Source: Anaerolineales bacterium (lineage in GTDB: Bacteria; Chloroflexota; Anaerolineae; Anaerolineales; Villigracilaceae). Taken from it: DNA of 11,836 nucleotides. The stretch is from the NCBI GenBank assembly GCA_020847355.1, contig JADLCG010000160.1, positions 1-11,836 of the forward strand. The letters are read 5' to 3'. The position numbers and the translations under genes were made by a program. The notes beneath the pieces are model-generated. The model searched no databases. It worked only from the letters and a program-made list of their open reading frames with translations, and was not told where the DNA came from. Every line of letters begins with the position of its first letter. Position 1 is the first letter of the stretch. Below are positions 1 to 7,042 of the stretch, piece after piece.

Positions 1-323
1 GCGATTTCAATACGGCGCATCAGCCGCTTGATTTGAAAAACGCCAAGCAAAATAAAAATACCTCCGGTTTTTTACCCGAAGAGCGCGAGTGGCTTCAGAA
101 ATATTTGGATCGCGGCTTTGTGGACGCCTTTCGCGCCTTATACCCGCAGAAGATTCAATACACGTGGTGGACGCAAATTCTAAAGGCGCGCGAACGCGGC
201 GTTGGCTGGCGCTTGGATTACTTCCTCGTTTCGGAGAATTTGTTCCCGCGCGTTGCGGATGTGACGATTCACGATCAAGTTCTAGGCTCGGATCACTGCC
301 CGGTGGAATTGCGCTTGGATTGA
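1..323 (+). CDS. xth: Exodeoxyribonuclease III (AP endonuclease), C-terminal part
   Basis: This is the last 106 residues of an exonuclease III-type enzyme; the start lies before the window. The enzyme cuts DNA at abasic sites and removes 3' blocking groups in base excision repair. The frame opens on DFNTAH, the conserved metal-site motif, and bases 1-2 fit the end of a Gly codon (GDFN). It then runs through the family block TWW...GWRLDYFLVS and ends with GSDHCPVEL, which carries the catalytic Asp-His pair (codons at 291 and 294). The spacing between these motifs is normal for the ExoA/Xth family, and the C-terminus stops soon after the His, as expected. Bases 324-434 that follow hold no gene and no convincing terminator. 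The family call is secure; the choice between xth and exoA as name is a matter of usage. Confidence 0.93.
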   Translation, partial: DFNTAHQPLDLKNAKQNKNTSGFLPEEREWLQKYLDRGFVDAFRALYPQKIQYTWWTQILKARERGVGWRLDYFLVSENLFPRVADVTIHDQVLGSDHCPVELRLD

Positions 324-402
324 TGCTCGGAATGGCTGAATGCTGAAGATTGGCTGGCAGGCGCGAGCGGAGAAAGCGGCGTATTAGAAAATCATATAAG
401 AT

Positions 403-414
403 TTCCTTAAGGAA
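403..414. repeat. 12-bp perfect palindrome upstream of the ftsH promoter
   Basis: TTCCTTAAGGAA is self-complementary over all 12 bases. It ends 20 bases before the extended -10 element of ftsH, so it abuts the place where a -35 element would sit. That is a typical operator position for a dimeric regulator. No known operator was recognised, and it is not a CIRCE element. Confidence 0.4.
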
Positions 415-434
415 CGTCATCTGGGGAAATGGCT

Positions 435-443
435 TGGTATAAT
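435..443 (+). promoter_or_regulatory. Extended -10 promoter of ftsH
   Basis: TGGTATAAT is a perfect sigma-70 -10 hexamer (438-443) with the upstream TG of the extended -10 class. The -35 region (415-420) does not resemble TTGACA, which is common for extended -10 promoters. The expected transcript start near 450 leaves a leader of about 28 bases that contains the Shine-Dalgarno sequence. Confidence 0.7.
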
Positions 444-467
444 CCCAGCCTAATAGAAGTAATTTTT

Positions 468-472
468 GGAGG
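468..472 (+). promoter_or_regulatory. Ribosome binding site deciding the ftsH start
   Basis: GGAGG is followed after 5 bases by GTG at 478. The in-frame TTG at 466 overlaps this site and cannot use it, so GTG 478 is the supported start. Confidence 0.8.
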
Positions 473-477
473 ATTCC

Positions 478-2343
478 GTGAATTCCCGTAGTAACCAACC
501 ATATTTTGTGTATTTTATAGTAGTCGTGGCGATTGGCGCTTTGCTCTATATGGCGTATCGTGACAATCTGACGACTCAAGAGCCATTGACGATCAATGAA
601 GTGGCTCAGAAAGTTCAGAACGGCGAGGTCAAACGTATCTTAATTGAAAGCGACGATACGATTACGGTTGAGATGAAGAATGGCAAGGCGGAGAGCGTTG
701 AATCGCGTAAGGAGGCGAACGCCACGTTGGTTGAGCAGTTGCTCAGCTTGGGCGTGACTGCCGAACAGCTTTCGCCGAAGAATTTGGTGATTGAAGTCCG
801 CGAGCCTTCGCTGTGGTCTGGGTTGGGGACTTTGCTCGTCTATCTCCTGCCGGTCATTTTGATGGTGGGCGTGCTGTGGTTCATTATGCGTCAGGCGCAG
901 GGCAGTAATAACGCCGCCATGTCTTTCGGCAAAAGCCGCGCGCGCATGTTTAGCGGCGAACACCCAACCGTGACGTTTGCGGATGTGGCAGGCGCTGAAG
1001 AATCAAAACAGGAACTGGCGGAAGTGGTTGAATTTTTGAAAGAGCCGCAAAAGTTCATTCAACTTGGGGCGCGCATTCCGAAAGGCGTTTTATTGGTGGG
1101 ACCTCCCGGAACCGGCAAAACCCTGCTTGCCAAAGCGGTTTCCGGCGAAGCCGGCGTGCCGTTCTTTTCCATCTCTGGTTCGGAATTTGTGGAAATGTTT
1201 GTGGGCGTGGGCGCCAGCCGCGTGCGCGATCTGTTCGATCAAGCCAAGCGCCACAGCCCGTGCATTATCTTTGTAGATGAAATTGACGCCGTCGGTCGTC
1301 AGCGCGGAGCCGGCTTGGGCGGTTCGCACGATGAACGCGAACAGACTTTGAATCAAATGTTAGTTGAGATGGACGGGTTCGATACCGATACCAACGTGAT
1401 TATGATCGCCGCCACCAACCGCCCGGATATTTTAGACCCGGCATTACTGCGCCCGGGACGTTTTGATCGCCGCGTCACTTTAGACCGCCCCGATGTAAAA
1501 GGCAGAGAAGCGATTCTCAAAGTGCATGTTAAGGGAAAGCCCTTGGAACCCGCCGTGGATTTAGCTTCCATTGCGCGCGGCACGCCCGGCTTTGTGGGCG
1601 CGGACTTGGAAAACTTGGTGAATGAAGGCGCTTTGCTTTCGGCGCGCCGTAATAAAAAATCAATTGGGCAGTCGGAATTGAACGAAGCTATCGAGCGCGT
1701 TGTGATGGGACCTGAACGCAAATCCCGCCTCATCTCGGATGAAGAGAAGCGCATCATTGCCTACCATGAAGCTGGTCATGCGATTGTGGCAAATGCCATC
1801 GCTGAAGCCGACCCCGTCCAAAAAGTGACCATTGTCGGTCGCGGACAGGCTGGCGGCGTAACTTGGTTCCGTCCAGATGAAGACCGCATTTTGATGTCGC
1901 GCAAAAAGCTATCGGCGATGCTGGTCTCTTCCCTGGGCGGGCGCGCCGCGGAGGAATTGATCTTTGACGATATCACCTCTGGCGCTTCCAATGATATTGA
2001 GCAGGTGACGCGCATTGCCCGTTCGATGGTGACGCGCTTGGGCATGAGCAATGAAATGGGGACGATGGTTTACGGTCAAAAAGAAGAGATGATCTTCCTC
2101 GGACGCGAAATCTCCGAACAGCGCGATTATTCCGAAGCGGTGGCGGAGAAGATTGATATCGAAGTCCGTAAACTGGTTGAAGAATCGTACAAGCAGGCAA
2201 AGGCGTTGGTCAAGAAATACCGCAAACAGTTGGATGCAGTCGCGCAAAAACTCCTCGAAGTGGAATCGATCACCCGCGAAGAGTTTGAAGCCATCTTCCC
2301 ATCCCCAGCCGGCAAAAAGAGCGGCACGCCGCAACCCGCGTGA
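478..2343 (+). CDS. ftsH: ATP-dependent zinc metalloprotease FtsH
   Basis: Membrane-anchored hexameric AAA+ protease that pulls out and degrades misfolded membrane proteins and short-lived regulators. With GTG 478 as start the protein has 621 residues, normal for the family. Two membrane segments are visible (about residues 8-26 and 116-137), with an extracytoplasmic FtsH_ext domain between them. The AAA module follows: Walker A GPPGTGKT (208-215), pore loop MFVGVGA, Walker B IIFVDEID (263-270) and second region of homology ATNRPDILDPALLRPGRFDR (312-331). The protease domain has the zinc motif HEAGH (430-434), and the Asp of GASND (506) is the expected third zinc ligand. All key residues are intact. 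It is monocistronic, with an extended -10 promoter before it and a strong terminator after it. Confidence 0.98.
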   Translation: MNSRSNQPYFVYFIVVVAIGALLYMAYRDNLTTQEPLTINEVAQKVQNGEVKRILIESDDTITVEMKNGKAESVESRKEANATLVEQLLSLGVTAEQLSPKNLVIEVREPSLWSGLGTLLVYLLPVILMVGVLWFIMRQAQGSNNAAMSFGKSRARMFSGEHPTVTFADVAGAEESKQELAEVVEFLKEPQKFIQLGARIPKGVLLVGPPGTGKTLLAKAVSGEAGVPFFSISGSEFVEMFVGVGASRVRDLFDQAKRHSPCIIFVDEIDAVGRQRGAGLGGSHDEREQTLNQMLVEMDGFDTDTNVIMIAATNRPDILDPALLRPGRFDRRVTLDRPDVKGREAILKVHVKGKPLEPAVDLASIARGTPGFVGADLENLVNEGALLSARRNKKSIGQSELNEAIERVVMGPERKSRLISDEEKRIIAYHEAGHAIVANAIAEADPVQKVTIVGRGQAGGVTWFRPDEDRILMSRKKLSAMLVSSLGGRAAEELIFDDITSGASNDIEQVTRIARSMVTRLGMSNEMGTMVYGQKEEMIFLGREISEQRDYSEAVAEKIDIEVRKLVEESYKQAKALVKKYRKQLDAVAQKLLEVESITREEFEAIFPSPAGKKSGTPQPA

Positions 2344-2363
2344 TTTGGAATTACATGACGATC

Positions 2364-2395
2364 AAAGAGCCTTCAAGAATTTGAAGGCTCTTTTT
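2364..2395 (+). terminator. Rho-independent terminator of ftsH
   Basis: A perfect 13-bp stem (AAAGAGCCTTCAA at 2364-2376 with TTGAAGGCTCTTT at 2381-2393) has a 4-base loop and runs into five T. It lies 20 bases after the ftsH stop codon. Confidence 0.92.
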
Positions 2396-2431
2396 GTTGC
2401 ATCTATTAGATGCTTCTTGAATTGACGAAAC

Positions 2432-2471
2432 TCGCCCCGAAGATGGTTTGCATTAAAAACCTTCGGGGCGA
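2432..2471 (-). terminator. Hairpin, probable terminator of the acyl-CoA ligase gene
   Basis: A perfect 11-bp GC-rich stem (TCGCCCCGAAG at 2432-2442 with CTTCGGGGCGA at 2461-2471) encloses an 18-base loop that can pair further internally. It sits 28 bases past the stop codon of the (-) gene. The T-run after it on the (-) strand is short (GTTTCG), so termination may be weaker than at the ftsH site. Confidence 0.6.
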
Positions 2472-2478
2472 TTATTTC

Positions 2479-2498
2479 TAACCTGTAACCTGTAACCT
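2479..2498. repeat. Short tandem repeat TAACCTG, nearly three units
   Basis: TAACCTG occurs at 2479-2485 and 2486-2492, followed by TAACCT at 2493-2498. It lies between the stop codon of the acyl-CoA ligase gene and its putative terminator hairpin, so it is transcribed into the 3' untranslated part. No function is recognised. Confidence 0.75.
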
Positions 2499-2499
2499 C

Positions 2500-4200
2500 T
2501 TACTTCACGCCTTCTTTATGTTGCCTCACCAATTCGCGGCGTAGAATCTTTCCAACCGTCGTCTTGGGCAATTCCGTCCTAAACTCAACTTGGCGCGGAA
2601 CTTTATAAGAAGCCAAATGCTCTTTGCAAAATTCCTTGACTTCGTCTTCAGTCATACTTTCGCCGGGTTTGAGGACGATCCACGCTTTGACGGTCTCGCC
2701 GCTCTTCGGGTCGGGGATGCCGCCCACGCCTACTTCCAAAACTTTGGGATGCCCAGAAATCACTTCTTCCACTTCGCGGGGCCACACTTGGAAACCGCCC
2801 GGCTTGATCAATTCCTTTTTGCGATCCACAATGTAGAAATAGCCGTCTTCGTCCATGCGGGCGATATCGCCGGTGAAGAGCCAAACTTTGCCGTCGCTCA
2901 TCTGGCGCAGGCAGTTTGCCGTTTCAGTGGGCATATTGTGATAACCCTTCATCACCTGCGGTCCGTGGACGGCGATTTCGCCAATCTCGCCTTGCGGCAT
3001 TTCCGTCACGCCGTCATCCAAGCTGATGATTTTCACGTCCACATCTGGCAAGGGCATCCCGATCGAGCCGGTCTTGTTGACTCCCAAGAGCGGGTTGCAG
3101 TGCGTGGCGGTGGGCGCTTCCGAAAGCCCGTAGCCCTCAAAAACTTTTCCGCCGGTCAATTTTTCAAATTGTTCTTTCGTCTCGCGCATCAATGGCGCCG
3201 AGCCGGAGATACAAGCCTTAATTGAAGAGAGATTGTATTTTCCGGCTTTCACGTCCGGATGATTGTTGATGCCGTTATATAGCAAAGGCACGCCCGGGAA
3301 AATCGTCGCCTTGTATTTGCTGATATTCTCCAGCACATCTTTCAGATCGCGCGCGTTGGGGATCATCACCATGCTCGCGCCGGAGGACATCGCAAAATTC
3401 ATACCCGCCACCATGCCGTACACATGAAAGAGCGGAATGCCCATCAACACCACTTCTTTGCCTTCGTCCAAGCCGGTCATCCAGGATTTGATCTGCAACG
3501 TATTTGCCACCACGTTACGATGAAGCGCCACCGCGCCTTTTGGCACGCCGGTCGTCCCGCCGGAATATTGGAACAAAGCCGTATCGTCAGGCGTAACGTC
3601 CACGTTCGGGCGCGGCGAGTTCGCGTGCTTGGCGAGCAAGTCTTTCATCCATACGTCGCCTGCGTCTAATGCGGCAAGGTGGTCCCCGCCTTTTTTCTCT
3701 TTCAACAAAGTGAACAGAAAACTCGTCAGCGGCGGCAAAGCTTCTTTGATATTGGTGACGATGATCTTCTTGAGTTTTGATTTTTCGCGCGTTTTCTTCA
3801 GCGTGTTATAAAAACGAGTCAACGTGAACATGATTTCAATGTTCGCATCGTTGACCGGCGTCACAACTTCATCTGGCGGGTAAGTGGGGTTTACCGCCAC
3901 CACCACGCCGCCCGCTTTCAAAATGCCAAAAAAGGCGATCACAAACTGCGGCAGATTCGGCATAAAAATCCCCACGCGGTCGCCCTTCTTCACCCCCAAT
4001 TCAACCAGAGCCGCCGCCACATGATCGGAGAGCGCGCTCATCTCTTTGTAAGAAATAACCGCGCCCTTAAAAATCGTGCAGGCGCGGTCAGGATATTTGC
4101 GCGCGGCTTCTTCTAAAAAGTGAAATAGCGGCGCTTGAGGGTATTCAATTGTTTGCGGCACACCTTTATCATAGTGCGCGAGCCAAGGTTTATTACTCAT
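2500..4200 (-). CDS. Long-chain fatty-acid--CoA ligase (AMP-forming)
   Basis: A 566-residue member of the ANL adenylating superfamily, closest in layout to FadD-type long-chain acyl-CoA synthetases. It activates a fatty acid through an acyl-adenylate and transfers it to CoA, for lipid synthesis or breakdown. Visible motifs are the P-loop YSGGTTGVPKGA (212-223), GYGLSE (356-361), the TGD motif with D445, the hinge region DRKKELIKPGGF with R460, and PKTTVGKILRREL with the catalytic Lys at about 551. All are intact and the length is normal. The start is ATG 4200, supported by AAGGAG six bases upstream (4207-4212). It has its own strong promoter and is followed by a hairpin, so it is probably monocistronic despite following miaA on the same strand. 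Substrate chain length cannot be read from the sequence, and fadD is one possible name. Confidence 0.92.
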   Translation of the reverse strand: MSNKPWLAHYDKGVPQTIEYPQAPLFHFLEEAARKYPDRACTIFKGAVISYKEMSALSDHVAAALVELGVKKGDRVGIFMPNLPQFVIAFFGILKAGGVVVAVNPTYPPDEVVTPVNDANIEIMFTLTRFYNTLKKTREKSKLKKIIVTNIKEALPPLTSFLFTLLKEKKGGDHLAALDAGDVWMKDLLAKHANSPRPNVDVTPDDTALFQYSGGTTGVPKGAVALHRNVVANTLQIKSWMTGLDEGKEVVLMGIPLFHVYGMVAGMNFAMSSGASMVMIPNARDLKDVLENISKYKATIFPGVPLLYNGINNHPDVKAGKYNLSSIKACISGSAPLMRETKEQFEKLTGGKVFEGYGLSEAPTATHCNPLLGVNKTGSIGMPLPDVDVKIISLDDGVTEMPQGEIGEIAVHGPQVMKGYHNMPTETANCLRQMSDGKVWLFTGDIARMDEDGYFYIVDRKKELIKPGGFQVWPREVEEVISGHPKVLEVGVGGIPDPKSGETVKAWIVLKPGESMTEDEVKEFCKEHLASYKVPRQVEFRTELPKTTVGKILRRELVRQHKEGVK

Positions 4201-4245
4201 ACTTCTCTCCTTTTATATATATGGTGAAGCTGACTTTATGGGCTG

Positions 4246-4274
4246 AGTATATACGCGAAAATGTTAAAAGTCAA
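4246..4274 (-). promoter_or_regulatory. Near-consensus sigma-70 promoter of the acyl-CoA ligase gene
   Basis: On the (-) strand TTGACT (4269-4274) and TATACT (4246-4251) are separated by exactly 17 bases, each one base off consensus. The transcript would start near 4239 with a leader of about 39 bases carrying AAGGAG. A second possible extended -10, TGTTATAAT (4274-4282), overlaps the -35 hexamer and could give a second, longer transcript. Confidence 0.82.
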
Positions 4275-4289
4275 TTATAACACTTGAAT

Positions 4290-5207
4290 TCATAGCGAGT
4301 TACGGATGAATTCTGCAATTTCTTTTTCTTGATTTGGATGAAACCACTTGATCGTCTCATCGGACGCTTTGAACCAATTGGCTTGTCTTCTCACAAAAAT
4401 CCGCGTCACGCGCCGCATCTCGACTTTGGCTTGGTCTATGCTCATTTGACCTTTTACCACGCTGACGCATTCTCGATACCCAAGCGCCGACATGCTTGGC
4501 AAAGCGGGGGAATAGCCGTTCGCTAGCAAGCCTTTCACTTCATCTACAAAGCCGTTTGCGAACATGGCTTCAATCCGCTCATCCACTCTTTGGTAGAGTT
4601 CTTCGCGTGGGCGGGTCAACCCAATTGAGATTAAGTGATAAGGCGTTTCGCCTTTGCTTCTTTGGGCTGAGAATTTTCTGCCAGTTGTAAAAATCACTTC
4701 CAAAGCGCGGATCGTGCGGCGGTAATTGCGTAAATCTATTTTTTCGGCGGCTTCTGCATCAAGAAACTTGAGCTTTGCGTATAGCCACTCTTTGCCTCGG
4801 TCTTCGTTCAGCTTTTCAAGCGCGTTTCGTAATTGGAGGTTAGGCGTCACTTCAGGCGGAGTCCAGCCTTCGGTCACTGCGCGCACATATTGACCCGTGC
4901 CGCCAACTAGAAAAGGGAGTTTGTTTCTTTTATAGATGCTTTCGAGGCTGACGCCGGCTTGTTGCTGAAAGACCGCCAAGCTGAGGGTTTCGTCCGGTTT
5001 GACGATGTCAATCAGATGATGCGGCACGCGCGCCAAATCCGCTTTGGAAGGTTTGGCGGTGCCAACATCCATGCCTCGGTAAAAGAGGCGCGAATCTGCC
5101 GAGACGATTTCCCCGTTGAACGTTTCGGCGAGTTTGATGGCTAGCTCCGTTTTGCCAACGGCGGTGGGTCCAACAATTAGAATGAGCGGGCGTTTGTCAA
5201 ATGGCAT
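4290..5207 (-). CDS. miaA: tRNA dimethylallyltransferase MiaA
   Basis: Transfers a dimethylallyl group to N6 of adenosine 37 in tRNAs that read codons starting with U, the first step toward ms2i6A. The 305-residue length is typical. Evidence is the P-loop GPTAVGKT (13-20), the DSR...YRGMDVGTAKP block (38-53), PHHLIDI (62-68), LVGGTGQYVRAV (100-111), ALGYRE (241-246) and the C-terminal block TRIFVRRQANWF (268-279). It is the third gene of a (-) unit, 12 bases after the yraN stop. The start ATG 5207 has no clear Shine-Dalgarno sequence, so translation may depend on coupling to yraN. No terminator is visible between miaA and the next gene's promoter. Confidence 0.96.
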   Translation of the reverse strand: MPFDKRPLILIVGPTAVGKTELAIKLAETFNGEIVSADSRLFYRGMDVGTAKPSKADLARVPHHLIDIVKPDETLSLAVFQQQAGVSLESIYKRNKLPFLVGGTGQYVRAVTEGWTPPEVTPNLQLRNALEKLNEDRGKEWLYAKLKFLDAEAAEKIDLRNYRRTIRALEVIFTTGRKFSAQRSKGETPYHLISIGLTRPREELYQRVDERIEAMFANGFVDEVKGLLANGYSPALPSMSALGYRECVSVVKGQMSIDQAKVEMRRVTRIFVRRQANWFKASDETIKWFHPNQEKEIAEFIRNSL

Positions 5208-5219
5208 GGGCTGGTGAAA

Positions 5220-5576
5220 TTATGAAACTGCGTTTTCAAAATGAGTGAGGGTGACTGTTTTTTGCGGCGCGCCCTCAATGGCGATCACGTCTATCTGCCA
5301 ATGGTCAATTGCGTTTTCTGAAGCGTAATATTCGGCGCAGGCGAGCATGTGTTCGCGTTTTCTGGCGGTCACGTTTTGTTCCGGGTAGAAATTTTTGCTT
5401 GCAGTCAAGGTCTTCACTTCGATGAAGATAGTTATATCTTTCAAGCTGGCGATCAGGTCAATTTCTCCGTAAGGGGTGCGGATGTTTCGGGCGATAATTT
5501 GATAGCCATTGGAAAGCAGATGTTGCGCGGCTTGATCTTCGCCCCATTTGCCAATCTGTTGATTGTGCTTGGTCAT
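5220..5576 (-). CDS. YraN family protein (UPF0102, nuclease-like fold)
   Basis: A 118-residue protein of the YraN/UPF0102 family, which has a restriction-endonuclease-like fold and no firmly settled role. The diagnostic pattern is present: GKWGEDQAA near the N-terminus, GYQIIARNIR, GEIDLIA and FIEVKT. Together these supply the E...D...ExK residues of a PD-(D/E)xK-type site. The start is taken as ATG 5576 rather than a longer in-frame start at 5618. It forms an ATGA overlap with the stop of the upstream glycosyltransferase gene (5573-5576), and the family normally begins close to the GxxGE motif. The overlap implies translational coupling. A DNA-processing role is often supposed but cannot be shown here. 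Confidence 0.88.
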   Translation of the reverse strand: MTKHNQQIGKWGEDQAAQHLLSNGYQIIARNIRTPYGEIDLIASLKDITIFIEVKTLTASKNFYPEQNVTARKREHMLACAEYYASENAIDHWQIDVIAIEGAPQKTVTLTHFENAVS

Positions 5577-6778
5577 AAACTGAATCTTTCGATCAGACTG
5601 CGTAAGCGCGTGCGCCAACTGCTTTTGCGCGGCTGAGCTTCGTGAATTAATTTTTGATAATGGTTGAGCAGGGTTGCGGTGACGTTCTCGATGGCGTAGC
5701 GGGCGGATGCTTTTCGCGCGGCAATGCCGATTTGTTGGCGTAGCTCGAGGTCCAGACAGAGGCGCGTGAGTTTAGCGGTGAAAGCGGGCAGATCGTGAGT
5801 CGCCACTAAGCCGCTGACTCCATCTTCAATAATGTCGTCAATGCCAACCGAGTGAATGCCCATCACCGGCAAGCCTGCGCCCATCGCTTCCACATTGGTC
5901 ATGCCAAAGGTTTCGGCAACTGAGGCGGTGACGAAAATATCGCACATGGCTAAGTAGGCGGGCAGATTTTTATATTCCACCTTGCCGATGAAATGAACTT
6001 TGGCGCTGATGTTTAGATCGCTAACCATTTGCTTAATTTCTTCTTCATAGGATTGAATGCCGCTCCCGATGATCAGTAAGTGCGTGTGCGGCAGGGCTTG
6101 GGCTACTCCGGCGAAGGATTCTAATAGAAAAGGAATATTTTTTTCGAGCGCGATGCGTCCGGTGTAAACGAGGAGAATGTCTTTGGCTGTGAAGCCGAAA
6201 TCCGCTCTGGCTAAGGGAATGGCGGATTGAAATTGTTTTAAGTCTATGCCGTTGGGGATGGCGGAGATGGGAACTTCTACTTTGAGATCGCGCAGGACTT
6301 GGACCATGCCTTGCGTGGGCGTGGTGACCAATTCCACCGCTTCGCAAAACGGCGGCATGTAGGCTTGCAACATCCCCAGACTAATTTCTTCCGGCATGAT
6401 TGGGAAGTAAGCCCGCGCCATTAGATCGTAGCGTGAATGGTAAGTGAAGACGATGGGAATTTGAAGCGGGCGGCAATAACGCAGGGCAAGGCGTCCGCTG
6501 AGAAAGGGATGATGCACATGAACGAGGTCCATCGCCTGGAGGAGTTGCTTGGCTTTGCGCGAATATTTCAAAGATAGATAAAAGCCGGTATCGGCAAGCG
6601 GCAAGCCTGAAGTGCGTATGACGCGCGTTTCGCCTTCCACTTTGAGGTTTGGGTCGCCGAAAGTGAAGACGTACACTTCGTGACCGGCGCGTTCCAAATA
6701 TTTTTTGGAAAGCTCAACCTGATTGGTGACTCCGCTGATATAGGGCTTGTAGCTGTCAATCATTAATCCGATGCGCAT
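5573..6778 (-). CDS. Group 4 (GT-B) glycosyltransferase, possibly glycolipid-forming
   Basis: A 401-residue retaining glycosyltransferase with the two Rossmann halves of the GT-B fold. The N-terminal block is MRIGLMIDSYKPYISGV with the usual Gly-Val loop; HSRYDLMARAYFP lies near 114-126. The C-terminal half has TGRIALEKN (206-214) for the nucleotide sugar and the E-x7-E motif ETFGMTNVE (289-297). The opening sequence and overall layout resemble bacterial diacylglycerol glucosyltransferases. The C-terminal 20 residues are basic, which would suit contact with anionic membranes. A glycolipid role is inference; other GT4 acceptors are possible. It is the first gene of the unit with yraN and miaA. 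Its ATG has no Shine-Dalgarno sequence, consistent with the leaderless promoter described separately. Confidence 0.86.
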   Translation of the reverse strand: MRIGLMIDSYKPYISGVTNQVELSKKYLERAGHEVYVFTFGDPNLKVEGETRVIRTSGLPLADTGFYLSLKYSRKAKQLLQAMDLVHVHHPFLSGRLALRYCRPLQIPIVFTYHSRYDLMARAYFPIMPEEISLGMLQAYMPPFCEAVELVTTPTQGMVQVLRDLKVEVPISAIPNGIDLKQFQSAIPLARADFGFTAKDILLVYTGRIALEKNIPFLLESFAGVAQALPHTHLLIIGSGIQSYEEEIKQMVSDLNISAKVHFIGKVEYKNLPAYLAMCDIFVTASVAETFGMTNVEAMGAGLPVMGIHSVGIDDIIEDGVSGLVATHDLPAFTAKLTRLCLDLELRQQIGIAARKASARYAIENVTATLLNHYQKLIHEAQPRKSSWRTRLRSLIERFSL

Positions 6779-6784
6779 GTGGAT

Positions 6785-6813
6785 ATGCTAAGGCACGCGC
6801 TAATGAATGTCAA
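6785..6813 (-). promoter_or_regulatory. Consensus-like promoter of the glycosyltransferase unit, leaderless
   Basis: On the (-) strand a perfect TTGACA (6808-6813) and TAGCAT (6785-6790) are 17 bases apart. Six bases separate the -10 from the ATG at 6778, so the first transcribed base should be at or within a base or two of the A of the start codon. The absence of any Shine-Dalgarno sequence agrees with a leaderless mRNA. Confidence 0.75.
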
Positions 6814-6821
6814 GTGGCGCG

Positions 6822-6830
6822 TGGTAGAAT
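6822..6830 (+). promoter_or_regulatory. Extended -10 promoter of the ttuB-ttuA pair
   Basis: TGGTAGAAT is an extended -10 element one base off the TATAAT consensus, much like TGGTATAAT before ftsH. No good -35 is seen. The transcript would start near 6837. AGAGG (6839-6843) serves as ribosome binding site four bases before ATG 6848, so the leader is very short. Confidence 0.6.
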
Positions 6831-6847
6831 GAAAAAAAAGAGGTTCT

Positions 6848-7039
6848 ATGGCGAAGTTGATTTTGAGAAATAAGGAATTTGACGTGAGCGCAGGCATGAC
6901 TCTGCTGGCGGCGTTGAAGAAAGCGAACATCATTCCGGAATCGGTAATTGCTACGCGGGCTGGAGAAATGGTGCTGGAAGATGAAATCTTGAAAGACGGC
7001 GATGTGATCAAGTTGATCGCCGTGATCTCTGGCGGTTGA
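6848..7039 (+). CDS. ttuB: TtuB-like sulfur-carrier protein (ThiS/MoaD/Urm1 fold)
   Basis: A 63-residue beta-grasp protein that ends in Ile-Ser-Gly-Gly, the C-terminal di-glycine that is adenylated and converted to a thiocarboxylate in this family. Other family marks are the short strand-turn-strand start (AKLILRNKEFDVSAG), TLLAALKKANI, and the DGDVIKLIAVISGG tail. Known relatives supply sulfur for thiamin, molybdopterin or tRNA thiolation. The assignment to tRNA thiolation rests on the next gene: only three bases separate its stop from the start of a TtuA-like thiolase. No activating E1 enzyme (TtuC/MoeB/ThiF type) is in the window, so it must be encoded elsewhere. The fold call is strong; the specific TtuB label is inferred from context. 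Confidence 0.85.
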   Translation: MAKLILRNKEFDVSAGMTLLAALKKANIIPESVIATRAGEMVLEDEILKDGDVIKLIAVISGG

Positions 7040-7042
7040 TCT

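Noticed and set aside
403..414. CIRCE heat-shock operator for HrcA
   Set aside because: The palindrome does not resemble TTAGCACTC-N9-GAGTGCTAA in sequence or spacing.
466..477. TTG start for ftsH four codons upstream of GTG 478
   Set aside because: The TTG overlaps the Shine-Dalgarno sequence GGAGG (468-472), which is well placed for GTG 478.
7..579. Long open frame on the (-) strand across the xth end and the ftsH start
   Set aside because: It opposes two clearly recognised genes and a promoter, and its translation has no family motif and an odd composition rich in Arg and Ser.
2590..3225. 211-codon open frame on the (+) strand
   Set aside because: It is antisense to the conserved 3' half of the acyl-CoA ligase gene; His- and Phe-rich composition is typical of an antisense shadow.
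5577..5618. Longer yraN start adding 14 residues
   Set aside because: ATG 5576 forms an ATGA overlap with the preceding gene and matches the normal N-terminus of the family.
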